The notes: generated by a model not told the origin, from the sequence alone. Shown: positions 1 to 8,785, counted from the stretch's first letter. The stretch: 35,758 nucleotides of DNA from CAYWRO01 sp964460345 (GCA_964460345.1 CAYWRO010000038.1:1-35758); one strand, 5' to 3'. A program made the numbers and translations.

Positions 1-104
1 CGGGGGGGTCGCAGTCCGTCCACGTTGCCCGCGATGCCACCCCCCAGGCCCCCCCTGCCGCCCCCCCCGCCGCCCCCTCCCAGCACCCAGCCCTGAGCAC
101 CTGA
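1..104 (+). CDS. 3' end of an unidentified upstream gene (partial)
   Basis: Two forward frames stay open from the window edge into a C/G-rich tract. One ends at TGA 102-104 (tail ...TPQAPPAAPPAAPSQHP..), the other at TGA 94-96. Both give proline/alanine-rich tails, so the frame cannot be settled from this fragment. I prefer the frame ending at 104 because it stops 6 nt before murB and contains the less simple sequence. In murB-ddl clusters the preceding gene is often murC or murG; nothing in these roughly 34 residues proves either. Confidence 0.3.
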   Translation, partial: GGSQSVHVARDATPQAPPAAPPAAPSQHPALST

Positions 105-110
105 CCCATT

Positions 111-1022
111 GTGACCACGACCACACCCGACGTCATCATCGAGCGCGATGCGGAGATCCCGACCTGGTTCGGGATCGGCGGCCGCGCGGATCGGCTGGCC
201 CGCCCCGAATCGCTTGAGCAGCTCTGCTCGTGCCTGGAGATGGACCCGAACCTGCGCATCCTCGGCGACGGGGCAAACCTGCTCGTCGACGATGAGGGCG
301 TCGGCGATCTGGTCGTCTCACTGGAGCGGCTGAACGCTGTGGAACTGCGCTCGCCCGGCATCATCCACGCCGAGGCGGGCGCGAACCTGCCGAAGATGAT
401 TCTCGAGTGCGTGCGGCAGGGCCTGCGCGGCGTCGAAGGGCTCGGCGGCATCCCGGCGACGATCGGCGGCGCAGTCTTCATGAACGCGGGCGGCGCCTTC
501 GGCCAGATCGGTGAGGTCGTGGAGCGCGTGCACGTTCTCGATCGCGATGGCAGCGCCCGCACGCTGCAGCGCGGCCAGATCAAGTTCGAGTACCGCCGCA
601 GCGGCCTCGGCGACGGCTGGACCAACCTGATCATCACGGGCGTGGAGTTCGCCCTCAAGCAGGACGATCCGGTGATCCTGCGCCAGCGCCTCAAGGAGGT
701 GATGGCTTACAAGAAGGAATCGCAGCCGATGGCGGAGCGCTCCGCCGGCTGCGCATTCAAGAATCCGACGCTCGCGGCGGACATCACCGGCGTCGGCGTC
801 AAGGGCTCGCGCATCAGCGCCGGGCGTCTCATCGACATGGCCGGGTGCAAGGGTCTTCGCGTCGGCGGGGCGGAGGTGAGCGAACGGCACGCCAACTTCA
901 TCGTGACGCACCGGGGGGCGCGGGCGCGCGATGTGATCGAACTGATGGACGAGGTCGGCCGTCGCGTACATGATCAGTACGGCGTCGATCTTGAGCCGGA
1001 AGTGATCGTCTGGCGGCGGTAG
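111..1022 (+). CDS. murB: UDP-N-acetylenolpyruvoylglucosamine reductase MurB
   Basis: MurB is a cytoplasmic FAD enzyme that reduces UDP-GlcNAc-enolpyruvate to UDP-MurNAc with NADPH, the second committed step of peptidoglycan precursor synthesis. At 303 aa it has the size of the shorter type II enzymes. Visible motifs are FGIGGRADRL near the N-terminus, ILGDGANLLVDD (FAD-binding PCMH fold), GLGGIPATIGGAVFMNAGG, the YRRSGL segment, AGCAFKNP around residue 214 and the C-terminal LEPEVIVW with the late catalytic Glu. The residue aligned with the usual proton-donor Ser (GSxFKNP) is Cys214 here; Cys at this place occurs in some MurB proteins, so activity is still expected. The start is GTG without a clear Shine-Dalgarno. 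It is followed 36 nt later by ddl, as in many division and cell wall clusters. Confidence 0.95.
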   Translation: MTTTTPDVIIERDAEIPTWFGIGGRADRLARPESLEQLCSCLEMDPNLRILGDGANLLVDDEGVGDLVVSLERLNAVELRSPGIIHAEAGANLPKMILECVRQGLRGVEGLGGIPATIGGAVFMNAGGAFGQIGEVVERVHVLDRDGSARTLQRGQIKFEYRRSGLGDGWTNLIITGVEFALKQDDPVILRQRLKEVMAYKKESQPMAERSAGCAFKNPTLAADITGVGVKGSRISAGRLIDMAGCKGLRVGGAEVSERHANFIVTHRGARARDVIELMDEVGRRVHDQYGVDLEPEVIVWRR

Positions 1023-1058
1023 GCGGAGACGGCCAGGTCGGCTAGAACGGAAGGCAGC

Positions 1059-2030
1059 ATGGCAGAAGGCACGGAAGCACACATTCTTGTTCTCGGCGGC
1101 GGACCGGATGCGGAGCGCGACGTCAGCATCGAATCCAGCCGCTGCGTCGCCGAAGCGCTGCAGATCGCGGGCTTCAGCGTGACGCGCGAGCTCATTGAGC
1201 GCCTCAGCGCCGATGAACTCGCCCGCCTGCCCGGGGACGTGATCTTCCCGGTCCTGCACGGCGGCTGGGGAGAGGGCGGCCCGCTGCAGGACATCCTCGA
1301 GTCTGACGGACGGCCGTTCGTCGGCTGCGAAGCGCTCCCGGCGCGGCACGCGATGGACAAGATCGGGGCGAAGCTCACCGCCGCGGCGGCCGGCATTCCG
1401 ACGGCGCCGCTGCGGACGCTTGACCTGCGCGACGCCGCATGCCCGCTGCCGCTGCCGGTGGCGGTCAAGCCCGTACAGGAAGGCTCCACGATCGGCCTGC
1501 ACATCTGCCACACGCTTGAGCAGTGGGGGAGGGCGCGGGCGCAGATCGAGCGCGAAGTCATCGAAGGCGGCGCGGCCTCCGCCGCGCGTGTCTACATGAT
1601 CGAGCCCTTCATCAAGGGGCGCGAACTGACCGTCGGCCTGATCGACAACCACGCGCTGCCGGTGATCGAGATCATCCCCGCCGCGGGGCTGTATGACTAT
1701 GAGGCGAAGTACACGCGCGACGACACGCAGTACGTGCTTCGCCCCGAGTTGCCGGTGGGCGTGGCCGAACGCATTCGCGAGCAGAGCGAGACGCTTGCCC
1801 GCGCGATGGGCGTCCGGCACGTGGCGCGCGTGGACTTCATTCTGGACGACGCCGGCGACGCGTGGTTGCTGGAGATCAACACGATGCCGGGCTTCACAAC
1901 CCATTCCCTCGTGCCGATGGCCGCTCGCGCCGAAGGGCTTGACATGCCGCGGCTGTGCGCACGACTCGTCGAACTTGCCCTGCGCGACCACGCCGGACGC
2001 TCGACGCACGCCCTGTCAGGACAGCAGTAA
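1059..2030 (+). CDS. ddl: D-alanine--D-alanine ligase
   Basis: ATP-grasp ligase that makes the D-Ala-D-Ala dipeptide for the peptidoglycan stem peptide; cytoplasmic. The 323 aa length is normal. Family signatures in order: VLGGGPDAERDVSIESS at the N-terminus (with the substrate-binding Glu), FPVLHGGWGEGG, AVKPVQEGSTIG (ATP-grasp loop with Ser), the omega-loop KYTRDDTQY, ARVDFILDD and EINTMPGFTTHS with the Mg-binding Glu/Asn. The ATG is preceded by a GGAAGG-type ribosome-binding site. It sits between murB and an FtsQ-like gene (6 nt gap), the common murB-ddl-ftsQ order, so it is probably cotranscribed with both. Confidence 0.96.
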   Translation: MAEGTEAHILVLGGGPDAERDVSIESSRCVAEALQIAGFSVTRELIERLSADELARLPGDVIFPVLHGGWGEGGPLQDILESDGRPFVGCEALPARHAMDKIGAKLTAAAAGIPTAPLRTLDLRDAACPLPLPVAVKPVQEGSTIGLHICHTLEQWGRARAQIEREVIEGGAASAARVYMIEPFIKGRELTVGLIDNHALPVIEIIPAAGLYDYEAKYTRDDTQYVLRPELPVGVAERIREQSETLARAMGVRHVARVDFILDDAGDAWLLEINTMPGFTTHSLVPMAARAEGLDMPRLCARLVELALRDHAGRSTHALSGQQ

Positions 2031-2036
2031 CAGATC

Positions 2037-2954
2037 ATGGCACGAAAAGCTGCAAAGAAGAAAGCATCCGGAAAGAAGCAGGAACGCCGCCTGCCCGACT
2101 GGCTCACCGATCGCGCTCGCCTGCTGTCGATCGCCAGCACGACCGCCACCTTTGTGATCGGTGCGGGTGTGGCCGTGGGGCTCATCCTCGGCCGCGGCGT
2201 CATGCTTGAACGCGTCGCCGAACAGCGAGCCGAAACCCAGTCGCTCCGCGTGGCGTTCAACTGGCCGGCAATGCCCGCCGACCCGAAGCGGACGTGGATG
2301 GATGAGGACTCCCGCCGCGATCTCGAGGCGGTGGCGATCTCCTGGCTGGAGCAGAACCCGCACAGCGTCTCCGCCCTGAGAGCGGCACAGGGCGCACTGA
2401 TGAAGACGGGCTGGTTCGCCGATGAGTGCACGCTTTCTCGCGAGCCGGAGGGCGTCATCCGAATCTCCGGGCGCTGGCGCATTCCCGCCGCGGTGGTGCG
2501 CGCCGACGGCCGCGACCGCCTCGTCGCCGCGACGGGAGAGCGCCTGCCCGTGGCGTACCCGATCGATGCGAGCGGCCGGAAGGTGATTCTTGGTCTCGAG
2601 CAGGCGCCCCTCCCGGCGCTGGGCGAGCGATGGGTCAACGCCGGCGCGGTGCGCGCCGGGCTCGACCTGCTTCGGTACGTTTCCAGTGCCCCCGGTAACC
2701 ACCAGATCCACGCCGTCGACGTCTCGGCGTTCGGCAGCAGCCGGGGCGAGCTCGTGCTCGTGACCGACCGCGGCACGCGCATCCTGTGGGGAGGCCCGAT
2801 CGGCGTCTTCAGCCCGGGACAGGCTCGCGATGAAGAGAAGCGCAGCCGGCTGAGCAGCGTCTACATGCGTTACGGCCGCATCGACGCCGGGTCAGCGTAC
2901 ATCGACATCAGTCTCGAATCGGGGGTCGAGATCCAGCAGCCGCGGCGTGACTGA
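2037..2954 (+). CDS. ftsQ: Divergent FtsQ-like cell division protein
   Basis: 305 aa. What is visible: a short, very basic cytoplasmic head (MARKAAKKKASGKKQERR), one membrane helix at about residues 30-52, and a long extracytoplasmic region. The pattern after the helix fits the POTRA/FtsQ layout: a W..-type element followed by 'EGVIRISGRWRIPAAVVR' and 'LVAATGERLP', then a C-terminal region with a beta strand 'GTRILWGGPIG', a 'KRSRLSSVYMRYG' helix and 'AYIDISLESGV', matching the usual FtsQ ending (…K...L......yIDl). Position directly after murB and ddl is where ftsQ normally lies. Sequence identity to well-known FtsQ looks low, so the call rests on topology, pattern and context. An alternative is a generic membrane-anchored POTRA protein. 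Confidence 0.62.
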   Translation: MARKAAKKKASGKKQERRLPDWLTDRARLLSIASTTATFVIGAGVAVGLILGRGVMLERVAEQRAETQSLRVAFNWPAMPADPKRTWMDEDSRRDLEAVAISWLEQNPHSVSALRAAQGALMKTGWFADECTLSREPEGVIRISGRWRIPAAVVRADGRDRLVAATGERLPVAYPIDASGRKVILGLEQAPLPALGERWVNAGAVRAGLDLLRYVSSAPGNHQIHAVDVSAFGSSRGELVLVTDRGTRILWGGPIGVFSPGQARDEEKRSRLSSVYMRYGRIDAGSAYIDISLESGVEIQQPRRD

Positions 2955-2962
2955 AGCGGGAT

Positions 2963-3898
2963 GTGAACGAGCCAACCATGCAACCCGGGCCGGAAGGCGG
3001 TGCGAGCGCCGAAGCGGCCGAGGTGCGCACGGTGGATCCGGCCGCGGAACCTGAAGCGACGATCGAACAGTCGGTCGAGTCATCGGGGCCGGTCGACACG
3101 GATGTCCACGACGAGCCGGTCGCTCCGCAAGCATCGGTAGATCCATGGGCGCACCGGCGCGGCGAACCGCGCATCTTCGCGTTCTTCTGGACGCTGTACC
3201 TGCTCGCTTCGGTCGTCGGGTCGGTGATGTGGCTCGCGGGTTCGGCGAGCCTGCAGCCCGACGCGTACGGCCCTGCCGCGCGCATCATGCTTGTCGCGAT
3301 CGCGGTCGGCGTCACAATCCTGTGGCCGATGACGCGGTTGTGCCAAGAAGCGCCGCAGCGACCGCTGCGCGCGTGCATCGTGGACACCATCGTCGTCGTG
3401 GCCCCCGTGCAGATGGTCGTCTGGCCGCTTGCCTTTCTGGCGGCATGGCCGGTCGATGTGATCGCCGCGACCGCAGCGCTGCTTGGCGTCTGGGGGATGA
3501 TGACCGGCGCGCTGCTGGCCAATGCGCTGCTGGATCATCCCGCGCCGCGGGCGACGTCGACCGGTACGGGCGGGCAGGAAGGCGATCGTGAAATCCCCCT
3601 GCATCCGCGGCGACTGACGCGCGCCGGCTGGATGATCGGCATGGTGGGCGTTGTTTTCACGGGCCAGCTTCTGGCGGCGTTCGGCGTCGCGACGGCCCGG
3701 CCATGGCTGGCCGATTTGTCAGGCCTGTCGCCCTTTGCCGGTGTCTACGAAGTGAGCGGCCACGGCCTTGCCGGCGCTGAAAAGCCCGTCACCGAATGGC
3801 AGTGGCGGCTGATTGCCGGCGTCGGAATCACGTCTCTGGCGGTTTGGGCGCTGGCGATGCTGCGCGCCGTTGTCCTTCGGAGCCGCGCTGGGTCCTAG
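2963..3898 (+). CDS. Six-helix membrane protein of unknown function
   Basis: 311 aa. The first ~60 residues are acidic, Ala/Pro/Glu-rich and probably disordered. About six hydrophobic helices follow (approximately residues 69-91, 102-122, 137-160, 163-190, 222-245 and 281-305), with a polar loop near 190-220. I recognise no catalytic motif or named family. The GTG start lies 8 nt after the FtsQ-like gene; an ATG five codons later (2978) is equally possible, as neither has a strong ribosome-binding site. Cotranscription with murB-ddl-ftsQ is likely from the spacing, which hints at an envelope role but does not show one. Confidence 0.75.
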   Translation: MNEPTMQPGPEGGASAEAAEVRTVDPAAEPEATIEQSVESSGPVDTDVHDEPVAPQASVDPWAHRRGEPRIFAFFWTLYLLASVVGSVMWLAGSASLQPDAYGPAARIMLVAIAVGVTILWPMTRLCQEAPQRPLRACIVDTIVVVAPVQMVVWPLAFLAAWPVDVIAATAALLGVWGMMTGALLANALLDHPAPRATSTGTGGQEGDREIPLHPRRLTRAGWMIGMVGVVFTGQLLAAFGVATARPWLADLSGLSPFAGVYEVSGHGLAGAEKPVTEWQWRLIAGVGITSLAVWALAMLRAVVLRSRAGS

Positions 3899-3957
3899 CA
3901 TTGCATTGCGGCTGCGGCGCCGCCCGCAGCGACCCAGCCCAGATGGAGACAGACTTC

Positions 3958-4425
3958 ATGGAACTGCTCACACGCGAAGAGCGGCAACAGCTTGAGCGTC
4001 GCCTTACCGAGCTGATCGACAACCGTCCGGTGCTTTCGAAGCGAATCGCCGAAGCGCGCGATCTCGGCGATCTGAAGGAGAACGCCGACTACCACGCCGC
4101 GCGTGAAGAGCAGGGGCTTCAGGAGGCGGAGATCCGCCGGCTTGAGGAGCGCCTCGCCAACAGCCAGGTGATCGACGAGAGCGCGCACAAAGACAGCGGT
4201 GTTGTCTTCCTTGGGGCCACGGTCAAGATTCGTGAAGTCGGCTCCGACGAAGAGGAACTTGTCAGGCTCGTCGGTGAGTCGTCCGGCGTCGTGAGCGCCG
4301 ATTATTTCGAAGCGACGGCCACGAGCCCCATGGGCGAAGCGCTCATCAAGGCGCGCATCGGCGAGACCGTGAGCGTCAAAGGGCCCCGCGGCGTGACGAA
4401 GTTCGAGATCCTGGAAATCCTGTAA
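3958..4425 (+). CDS. greA: Transcription elongation factor GreA
   Basis: GreA enters the secondary channel of RNA polymerase and stimulates cleavage of backtracked RNA. 155 aa, close to the usual 158. The N-terminal coiled coil carries the signature DLGDLKENADYHAAREEQG; the acidic tip residues that help hold Mg are Asp38 and Glu41. The C-terminal FKBP-like domain includes LGATVKIREVG, SPMGEALIKARIGETVSV and the end KFEILEIL. I chose ATG 3958 (MELLTREER...) because GGAG at 3946-3949 is properly spaced; an in-frame ATG at 3943 and open frame further upstream are less likely. It lies 59 nt downstream of the membrane protein gene. Confidence 0.96.
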   Translation: MELLTREERQQLERRLTELIDNRPVLSKRIAEARDLGDLKENADYHAAREEQGLQEAEIRRLEERLANSQVIDESAHKDSGVVFLGATVKIREVGSDEEELVRLVGESSGVVSADYFEATATSPMGEALIKARIGETVSVKGPRGVTKFEILEIL

Positions 4426-4556
4426 CCGGGTCCGACGCCTCGCGAGATTGGGGCCGCGGCCGGGCTGCTGTCGGCTGCGTTGGCGCGCCGTGCAGGTGCG
4501 CGCAATGGGCTTGGTGCAGGAGGGAACGGAGCGGGCCGGGGGGCTACCGTGCACCG

Positions 4557-7340
4557 ATGACTTCCCTGCTCTCGCCGACGCTGCAGCACGATGTCGAACG
4601 CTTCGACCGACTGGTCACATCCATCGCCGAACATCACCTTGATGACGAGTCGCGCCTCGCACTGCTCGAGCTGCGCAGGCTCCACGCTGCGGGGAGCGAT
4701 CCGGATGCCCCCCCGGTCCAGGTGCTGCAAGAGCGGATTCAGCGTCTGTCGACCAGTGCGATCACGGAGCTGTTGAAGCTGCTGACGATCCGCTTCCACC
4801 TGGTGAACAAGGCCGAGCAGCTTGAGATTGTGCGGATAAACCGCCGGCGCAGCGCTGAGGCCAGCCCGGCAGCCCCTCGGCCCGAGTCGATCAGCGAGGC
4901 GGTGTTGCGGCTCAAGCGCACTGGCCTGACGTATGACGAGCTGCTGGATCGCCTGAACGGGCTGGACATCCAGCCAACCTTCACGGCGCACCCGACCGAG
5001 GCGAGGCGACGCTCCGTGCTGCACAAGCAGCAGCGGATTGCGGAGCTTGCGGCGGAGCTTGATCACACCGACCTGACCGGCCCCGAGCGCAGCTCGCTCG
5101 AGGCAGAACTTCGACGAGCCATCCTTCTGTTGTTCGTGACCGATGAGGTGCGCGCCGAGCGACTGCGCGTGATCGAAGAAGTGCGCAACGGCTTGTATTA
5201 CCTCTCAACCTCCGTCTGGGAGGCCGTGCCGCGGCTGCACCGCGATCTGGCCGATGCCATCGAAGCGCATTATGAGCAGCGGCCGGAAACACCGCCGCTG
5301 CTGCGATACCGCACGTGGATCGGCGGCGACCGCGACGGGAACCCGAACGTCACGCCCGAAGCAATGCGCCAGGCGTTGGCGATGCTTCGCGCAGAGGCCG
5401 TCAGTCTCTACACGCGCGACCTTCTCGCATTGCGTCTGGATCTGTCCGTCTCGCAGCGCCGCTCGCAGGTGCCCGAGGCCCTGCTGGCCTCCTTGCGGGA
5501 GGAGGAGACAACTGGTGTTCTTGACGCCGCGGAAACGCGGCACCTCCGGTTCGAGCCGTACCGGATGAAGATCCTCCACATGGTGGCGCGACTTCAGACC
5601 GTCGCTGGCGATCTTCCTCGATACGATGCGCAGGCGCTCCTTTCGGATCTGCGCCTTCTCCGTGACAGCCTGCGGGAATCCGGACTTGGCGAGGTCGCGA
5701 CAGGACTTCTCGATGACACCATAACGCGGGCACGTTCGTTCGGGCTGCACCTGGCGACGCTGGACGTGCGGCAACACAGCGCCGTGCACGAGCGCACGGT
5801 TGATGAACTGCTGCGCCTGGCCGGCGTCCATCCGCGCTATCGGGAACTGGATGAGCCCGCGCGGCTCTCGCTCCTGCAGGCGGAACTGGCCTCTCCCCGC
5901 CCGCTGCTCCCCCCCAGAGCGGTCTTAAGCGAAGAGGCATCGCGCGAGCTGGAGACATTCCGTGTCATCCGCGAGGCGATCCAGCGCGATCCGCACACAA
6001 TCGGATCCTGCATCATCAGCATGACCCACGAGGTCAGCGACCTGCTCGAGGTGCTGTTGCTGATGAAGGAAACAGGCTTGTACCGGCCAGGGAGTGAGCA
6101 TACGGCTTCCGACCTGGACGTCGTGCCGCTCTTCGAGACCGTGGACGACCTCGCGCACGCCGCGCCCCTGATGCGCAGCGCTTTTCGGGACGACGCCTAT
6201 CGACGCCACCTGGCAGCCCGCGGCGGCTTTCAGGAGATCATGCTCGGGTATTCCGACAGCAATAAGGATGGCGGATACCTCATCGCCAACTGGGCGCTGC
6301 ACCGCGCCCAGCGAGAACTGTCCGACTGTTGCCGCGAGGCCGGCGTCGAGTTTCGCCTTTTCCACGGCCGCGGCGGGACGATCGGCCGAGGCGGCGGGCG
6401 AGCCGGCCGGGCGATCCTTGCCAGTCCCGGCTCAAGCCGAAATGGCCGGATCCGCTTCACCGAGCAGGGAGAGGTGATCTCCTTCCGCTACGCCATGCCG
6501 GAACTGGCCCGGCGGCACCTTGAACAGATCGTGCACGCGGTGCTGCTCGGATCTGGCAAAGGAGGCGCTTCGGATGGTGAGTTAAGCAGCGCGCCCCAGT
6601 CCGTCAGGGACGAAGATGCGGCGCTGGTGCAGCGGCTGGCGGAGACGGCCCGTGCCGCGTACCGGGATCTCATCGATGATCCACAGTTGTGGACCTGGTT
6701 CGTCGAGGCGGCGCCGATCCGCCAGATCGCAACGCTTCCGATGGCCTCTCGTCCAGTGGCCAGGCTCGGTGAGAGTTCGCGTGAGGGGCTTCAGGGGCTC
6801 TCCTTTGACCAGCTGCGCGCGATCCCCTGGGTCTTCGCCTGGACCCAGATGCGATTCACCGTCCCGGGCTGGTTCGGCGTCGGCGCTGCGCTGGCCGCCG
6901 AGACCGAGACCCCTGAGGCCGCGGCACGCCTGCGCAGGCTGTACGCCCAGTGGCCGTTCTTCCGCGCCGTGATCGACAATGCCCAGCAGGAGATGGCCCG
7001 TGCGCGCCTGGCCATCGCCCGGTGCTACTCTGCCCGTGCGCCAGCTTCCGCGGCTCTGGATGAGAAGATCGTCGCCGAGTTCGGTCGGGCCGAAGCGGCA
7101 ATCCTCAGCATCACCGGGCAGCGCGCGCTGCTGGACAACAATCCCGTCATCCAGAAAACCATCCGGTTCCGTAATCCGGACACAGACCTGCTGAATCTCA
7201 TGCAGGTAGAACTGCTCCGCCGGGCCCAGAGCGAGCGGGGGGCGGCAAACTCCCCGGAAGATGGGTCACGGGAGGAACTGCAATCCGCCCTCCTCCTGAG
7301 CGTCAACGCCCTCGCGGCGGCCATGCAGAGCACCGGCTGA
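4557..7340 (+). CDS. ppc: Phosphoenolpyruvate carboxylase
   Basis: Carboxylates PEP with bicarbonate to oxaloacetate, the main anaplerotic feed to the TCA cycle; cytoplasmic. 927 aa, within the bacterial range. Diagnostic motifs: FTAHPTEARRRS with catalytic His145; GGDRDGNPNVT; LATLDVRQHSAVH; LGYSDSNKDGGYL with active-site Lys570; FHGRGGTIGRGGG with Arg605 (mobile loop); TEQGEVISFRYAMPELARRHLE; and IPWVFAWTQMRF near the C-terminus. The C-terminus is ...MQSTG, similar to the buried NTG end of the family. The ATG at 4557 has only a G-rich leader and no clear ribosome-binding site. The 130-nt gap after greA shows no convincing terminator. It stands alone as a gene. Confidence 0.97.
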   Translation: MTSLLSPTLQHDVERFDRLVTSIAEHHLDDESRLALLELRRLHAAGSDPDAPPVQVLQERIQRLSTSAITELLKLLTIRFHLVNKAEQLEIVRINRRRSAEASPAAPRPESISEAVLRLKRTGLTYDELLDRLNGLDIQPTFTAHPTEARRRSVLHKQQRIAELAAELDHTDLTGPERSSLEAELRRAILLLFVTDEVRAERLRVIEEVRNGLYYLSTSVWEAVPRLHRDLADAIEAHYEQRPETPPLLRYRTWIGGDRDGNPNVTPEAMRQALAMLRAEAVSLYTRDLLALRLDLSVSQRRSQVPEALLASLREEETTGVLDAAETRHLRFEPYRMKILHMVARLQTVAGDLPRYDAQALLSDLRLLRDSLRESGLGEVATGLLDDTITRARSFGLHLATLDVRQHSAVHERTVDELLRLAGVHPRYRELDEPARLSLLQAELASPRPLLPPRAVLSEEASRELETFRVIREAIQRDPHTIGSCIISMTHEVSDLLEVLLLMKETGLYRPGSEHTASDLDVVPLFETVDDLAHAAPLMRSAFRDDAYRRHLAARGGFQEIMLGYSDSNKDGGYLIANWALHRAQRELSDCCREAGVEFRLFHGRGGTIGRGGGRAGRAILASPGSSRNGRIRFTEQGEVISFRYAMPELARRHLEQIVHAVLLGSGKGGASDGELSSAPQSVRDEDAALVQRLAETARAAYRDLIDDPQLWTWFVEAAPIRQIATLPMASRPVARLGESSREGLQGLSFDQLRAIPWVFAWTQMRFTVPGWFGVGAALAAETETPEAAARLRRLYAQWPFFRAVIDNAQQEMARARLAIARCYSARAPASAALDEKIVAEFGRAEAAILSITGQRALLDNNPVIQKTIRFRNPDTDLLNLMQVELLRRAQSERGAANSPEDGSREELQSALLLSVNALAAAMQSTG

Positions 7341-7537
7341 ACGCGTCTTTCCGTTGTTTTTGGCTTGATTTCGGCTGCTATCGGACGTGCGGGGGCCGGC
7401 GATGGACTGGAGTCCCCTTACCGGGATCGCTAGAGTTGCCCGCCTTTTTTGGCCGCCGTCGTCGCGGCTGTTGCGGGCGAGCCCGACAAGCCGCGTCCGT
7501 CCGCAGGTCATGAATCTGATTCGAAGGGAGCGGAACC

Positions 7538-7840
7538 ATGGGACTCGATATCGCCCTTGACGAGCTCTACGCCACCGGCTGGGCGCCGCTGGATACCTCG
7601 GGCTGCTCCCACCACGACGACGGCCGCGCCTTCCCGACCGTGGACCGCGTGCGGCGAGAGTTTCTCATCTCCGGGCGCGACCTGCAGGTCCACCACGCCG
7701 CCAAGTTCGACTGCTGGCGCGCCGAATGGACAGGCCCCGACGGCCAGTCGGGCTCCGTCGTCGCGCCAACCGAGGCGGAAGCCGCGGTGTACGCCCTGGC
7801 CCGCATGCGGCGCCATGCCGCGGCCGCGGCGGTCGTTTGA
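7538..7840 (+). CDS. Small hypothetical protein, 100 aa
   Basis: The ATG is preceded by GGGAGCGG at good spacing, and codon use has the high GC3 of its neighbours, so I take it as real. The protein (starting MGLDIALDELYATGW) is soluble with no membrane segment. It has a C/H/D-containing stretch GCSHHDDGRAFP and two W residues in CWRAEWTGPDG, and ends in an Ala/Val-rich helix. I do not recognise the family. The 197-nt gap upstream of it, after ppc, contains no other gene I can support. Confidence 0.65.
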   Translation: MGLDIALDELYATGWAPLDTSGCSHHDDGRAFPTVDRVRREFLISGRDLQVHHAAKFDCWRAEWTGPDGQSGSVVAPTEAEAAVYALARMRRHAAAAAVV

Positions 7841-7850
7841 GGGCGGCATC

Positions 7851-7879
7851 TGGACCCCCCGCTTCCGAATTGCTAAACT
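7851..7879 (+). promoter_or_regulatory. Putative sigma70-type promoter of the tRNA-Glu gene
   Basis: TGGACC (7851-7856) and TAAACT (7874-7879) each match the consensus at four of six positions, with a 17-bp spacer. The -10 element lies 22 nt before the mature tRNA 5' end, a suitable distance for a short leader. Confidence 0.42.
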
Positions 7880-7901
7880 AGCTCTCCGCCAGCCACTTAC
7901 T

Positions 7902-7976
7902 GGCCCCTTCGTCTAGTCCGGTCCAGGACGCCAGGTTCTCATCCTGGAAACAGGGGTTCGAATCCCCTAGGGGTCA
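7902..7976 (+). tRNA. tRNA-Glu, anticodon CUC
   Basis: A complete cloverleaf can be folded by eye. The acceptor stem GGCCCCT pairs with AGGGGTC (one G-U), the anticodon stem is CCAGG/CCTGG with the 7-nt loop TTCTCAT, and the T stem is AGGGG/CCCCT around TTCGAAT. Loop positions 34-36 read CTC, which decodes GAG (Glu). The discriminator base is A7976 and the CCA end is not encoded, so it must be added after transcription. Confidence 0.97.
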
Positions 7977-7981
7977 CTTCC

Positions 7982-8011
7982 GCGGCCGCCCAGATTCGGG
8001 CGGCCGCTTTC
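7982..8011 (+). terminator. Rho-independent terminator after tRNA-Glu
   Basis: A perfect 10-bp GC stem (7982-7991 with 7998-8007), a 6-nt loop AGATTC and a short TTT run begin 6 nt after the tRNA. It would end tRNA transcription. The reverse strand has no U run, so it would serve the convergent gene less well. Confidence 0.72.
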
Positions 8012-8023
8012 GTGCGCAGGCCA

Positions 8024-8785
8024 TCAGCCCGCTCGGACCGCCAGAAGCAGGAGCTTCGTTGCGGCCAGGGCGAGCACCGCGCCCAGCAGCAGCCGCAACG
8101 CCCGGGGCGTGGCCCGCCGGCTGCCGAACCACGCTCCCGCTACTCCGCCAAGGCATGCCGCGGGCGCCAGCACGCCAAGTTCCCAGTCCGGCCGCCAGCC
8201 GCTCGCTGCCAGACCGGTCAATCCGGCGACCGAGTTGAGCAGGATGAACAGGGACGCCGCGGCGGCGGTCTGCTTCGTATCAGCCCAGTTGAACAGCAGC
8301 AGCAGGGGGCTGAGGAAGATCCCGCCGCCGGTGCCGGTGAGCCCGGCCGCAAGCCCCAGGGCCGCTCCGGCTGTCAGTGCCGCGGCGTGCGGGGGCGAGT
8401 GGGGCTCATCCCCGCTTAGACGCGGCCGCCAGGCGCTCCAGAACATCCGACCCGCGCTCAACAGCAGGACGAGGCCGATTGCCGCGCCCAGCGGTCTTGG
8501 TGGAAGGTCGATCAGACCACCGATGAACGCCGCCGGCGCGGAGGTGACCGCGAACGGCCAGAAGAGCTGCCATCTGAAGTGCCCCGCGCGTGCAAACTGA
8601 GAAAATGCGATGATGGCGACCAGCACATTGATCGCCAGCGCGGTCGGCCGCATCGCCACGGTCTCCACGCCGACCAGCGCCATCACGGCCAGGTATCCGC
8701 TCGCGCCGGCGTGCCCGACGGAGGCGTACACCGCCCCGACGAAGAGGAACAGCACCGTCAGCGTCAACAGCACATCGGGGGTCAC
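8024..8785 (-). CDS. TauE/SafE-family membrane transporter (sulfite exporter-like)
   Basis: Integral membrane protein with about eight hydrophobic helices, two internally similar halves, and the family-type glycine motifs: near the start 'GAVYASVGHAGASGYLAVMA' and, in the second half, 'GLAAGLTGTGGGIFLSPLLL'. TauE/SafE proteins export small organic or sulfur anions; the substrate cannot be read from sequence. With the GTG at 8785 the protein is 253 aa and begins just before the first helix. The frame is open to another GTG at 8869 (281 aa), but that would leave only 18 bp to the divergent gene at 8888, so I prefer the shorter form. Neither start has a good ribosome-binding site. Confidence 0.85.
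   Translation of the reverse strand: MTPDVLLTLTVLFLFVGAVYASVGHAGASGYLAVMALVGVETVAMRPTALAINVLVAIIAFSQFARAGHFRWQLFWPFAVTSAPAAFIGGLIDLPPRPLGAAIGLVLLLSAGRMFWSAWRPRLSGDEPHSPPHAAALTAGAALGLAAGLTGTGGGIFLSPLLLLFNWADTKQTAAAASLFILLNSVAGLTGLAASGWRPDWELGVLAPAACLGGVAGAWFGSRRATPRALRLLLGAVLALAATKLLLLAVRAG

Noticed and set aside
318..2009. 563-codon reverse open frame opposite murB and ddl
   Set aside because: Arg/His/Asp-rich shadow of two clearly recognised genes, a common effect of high GC3; no motif or ribosome-binding site.
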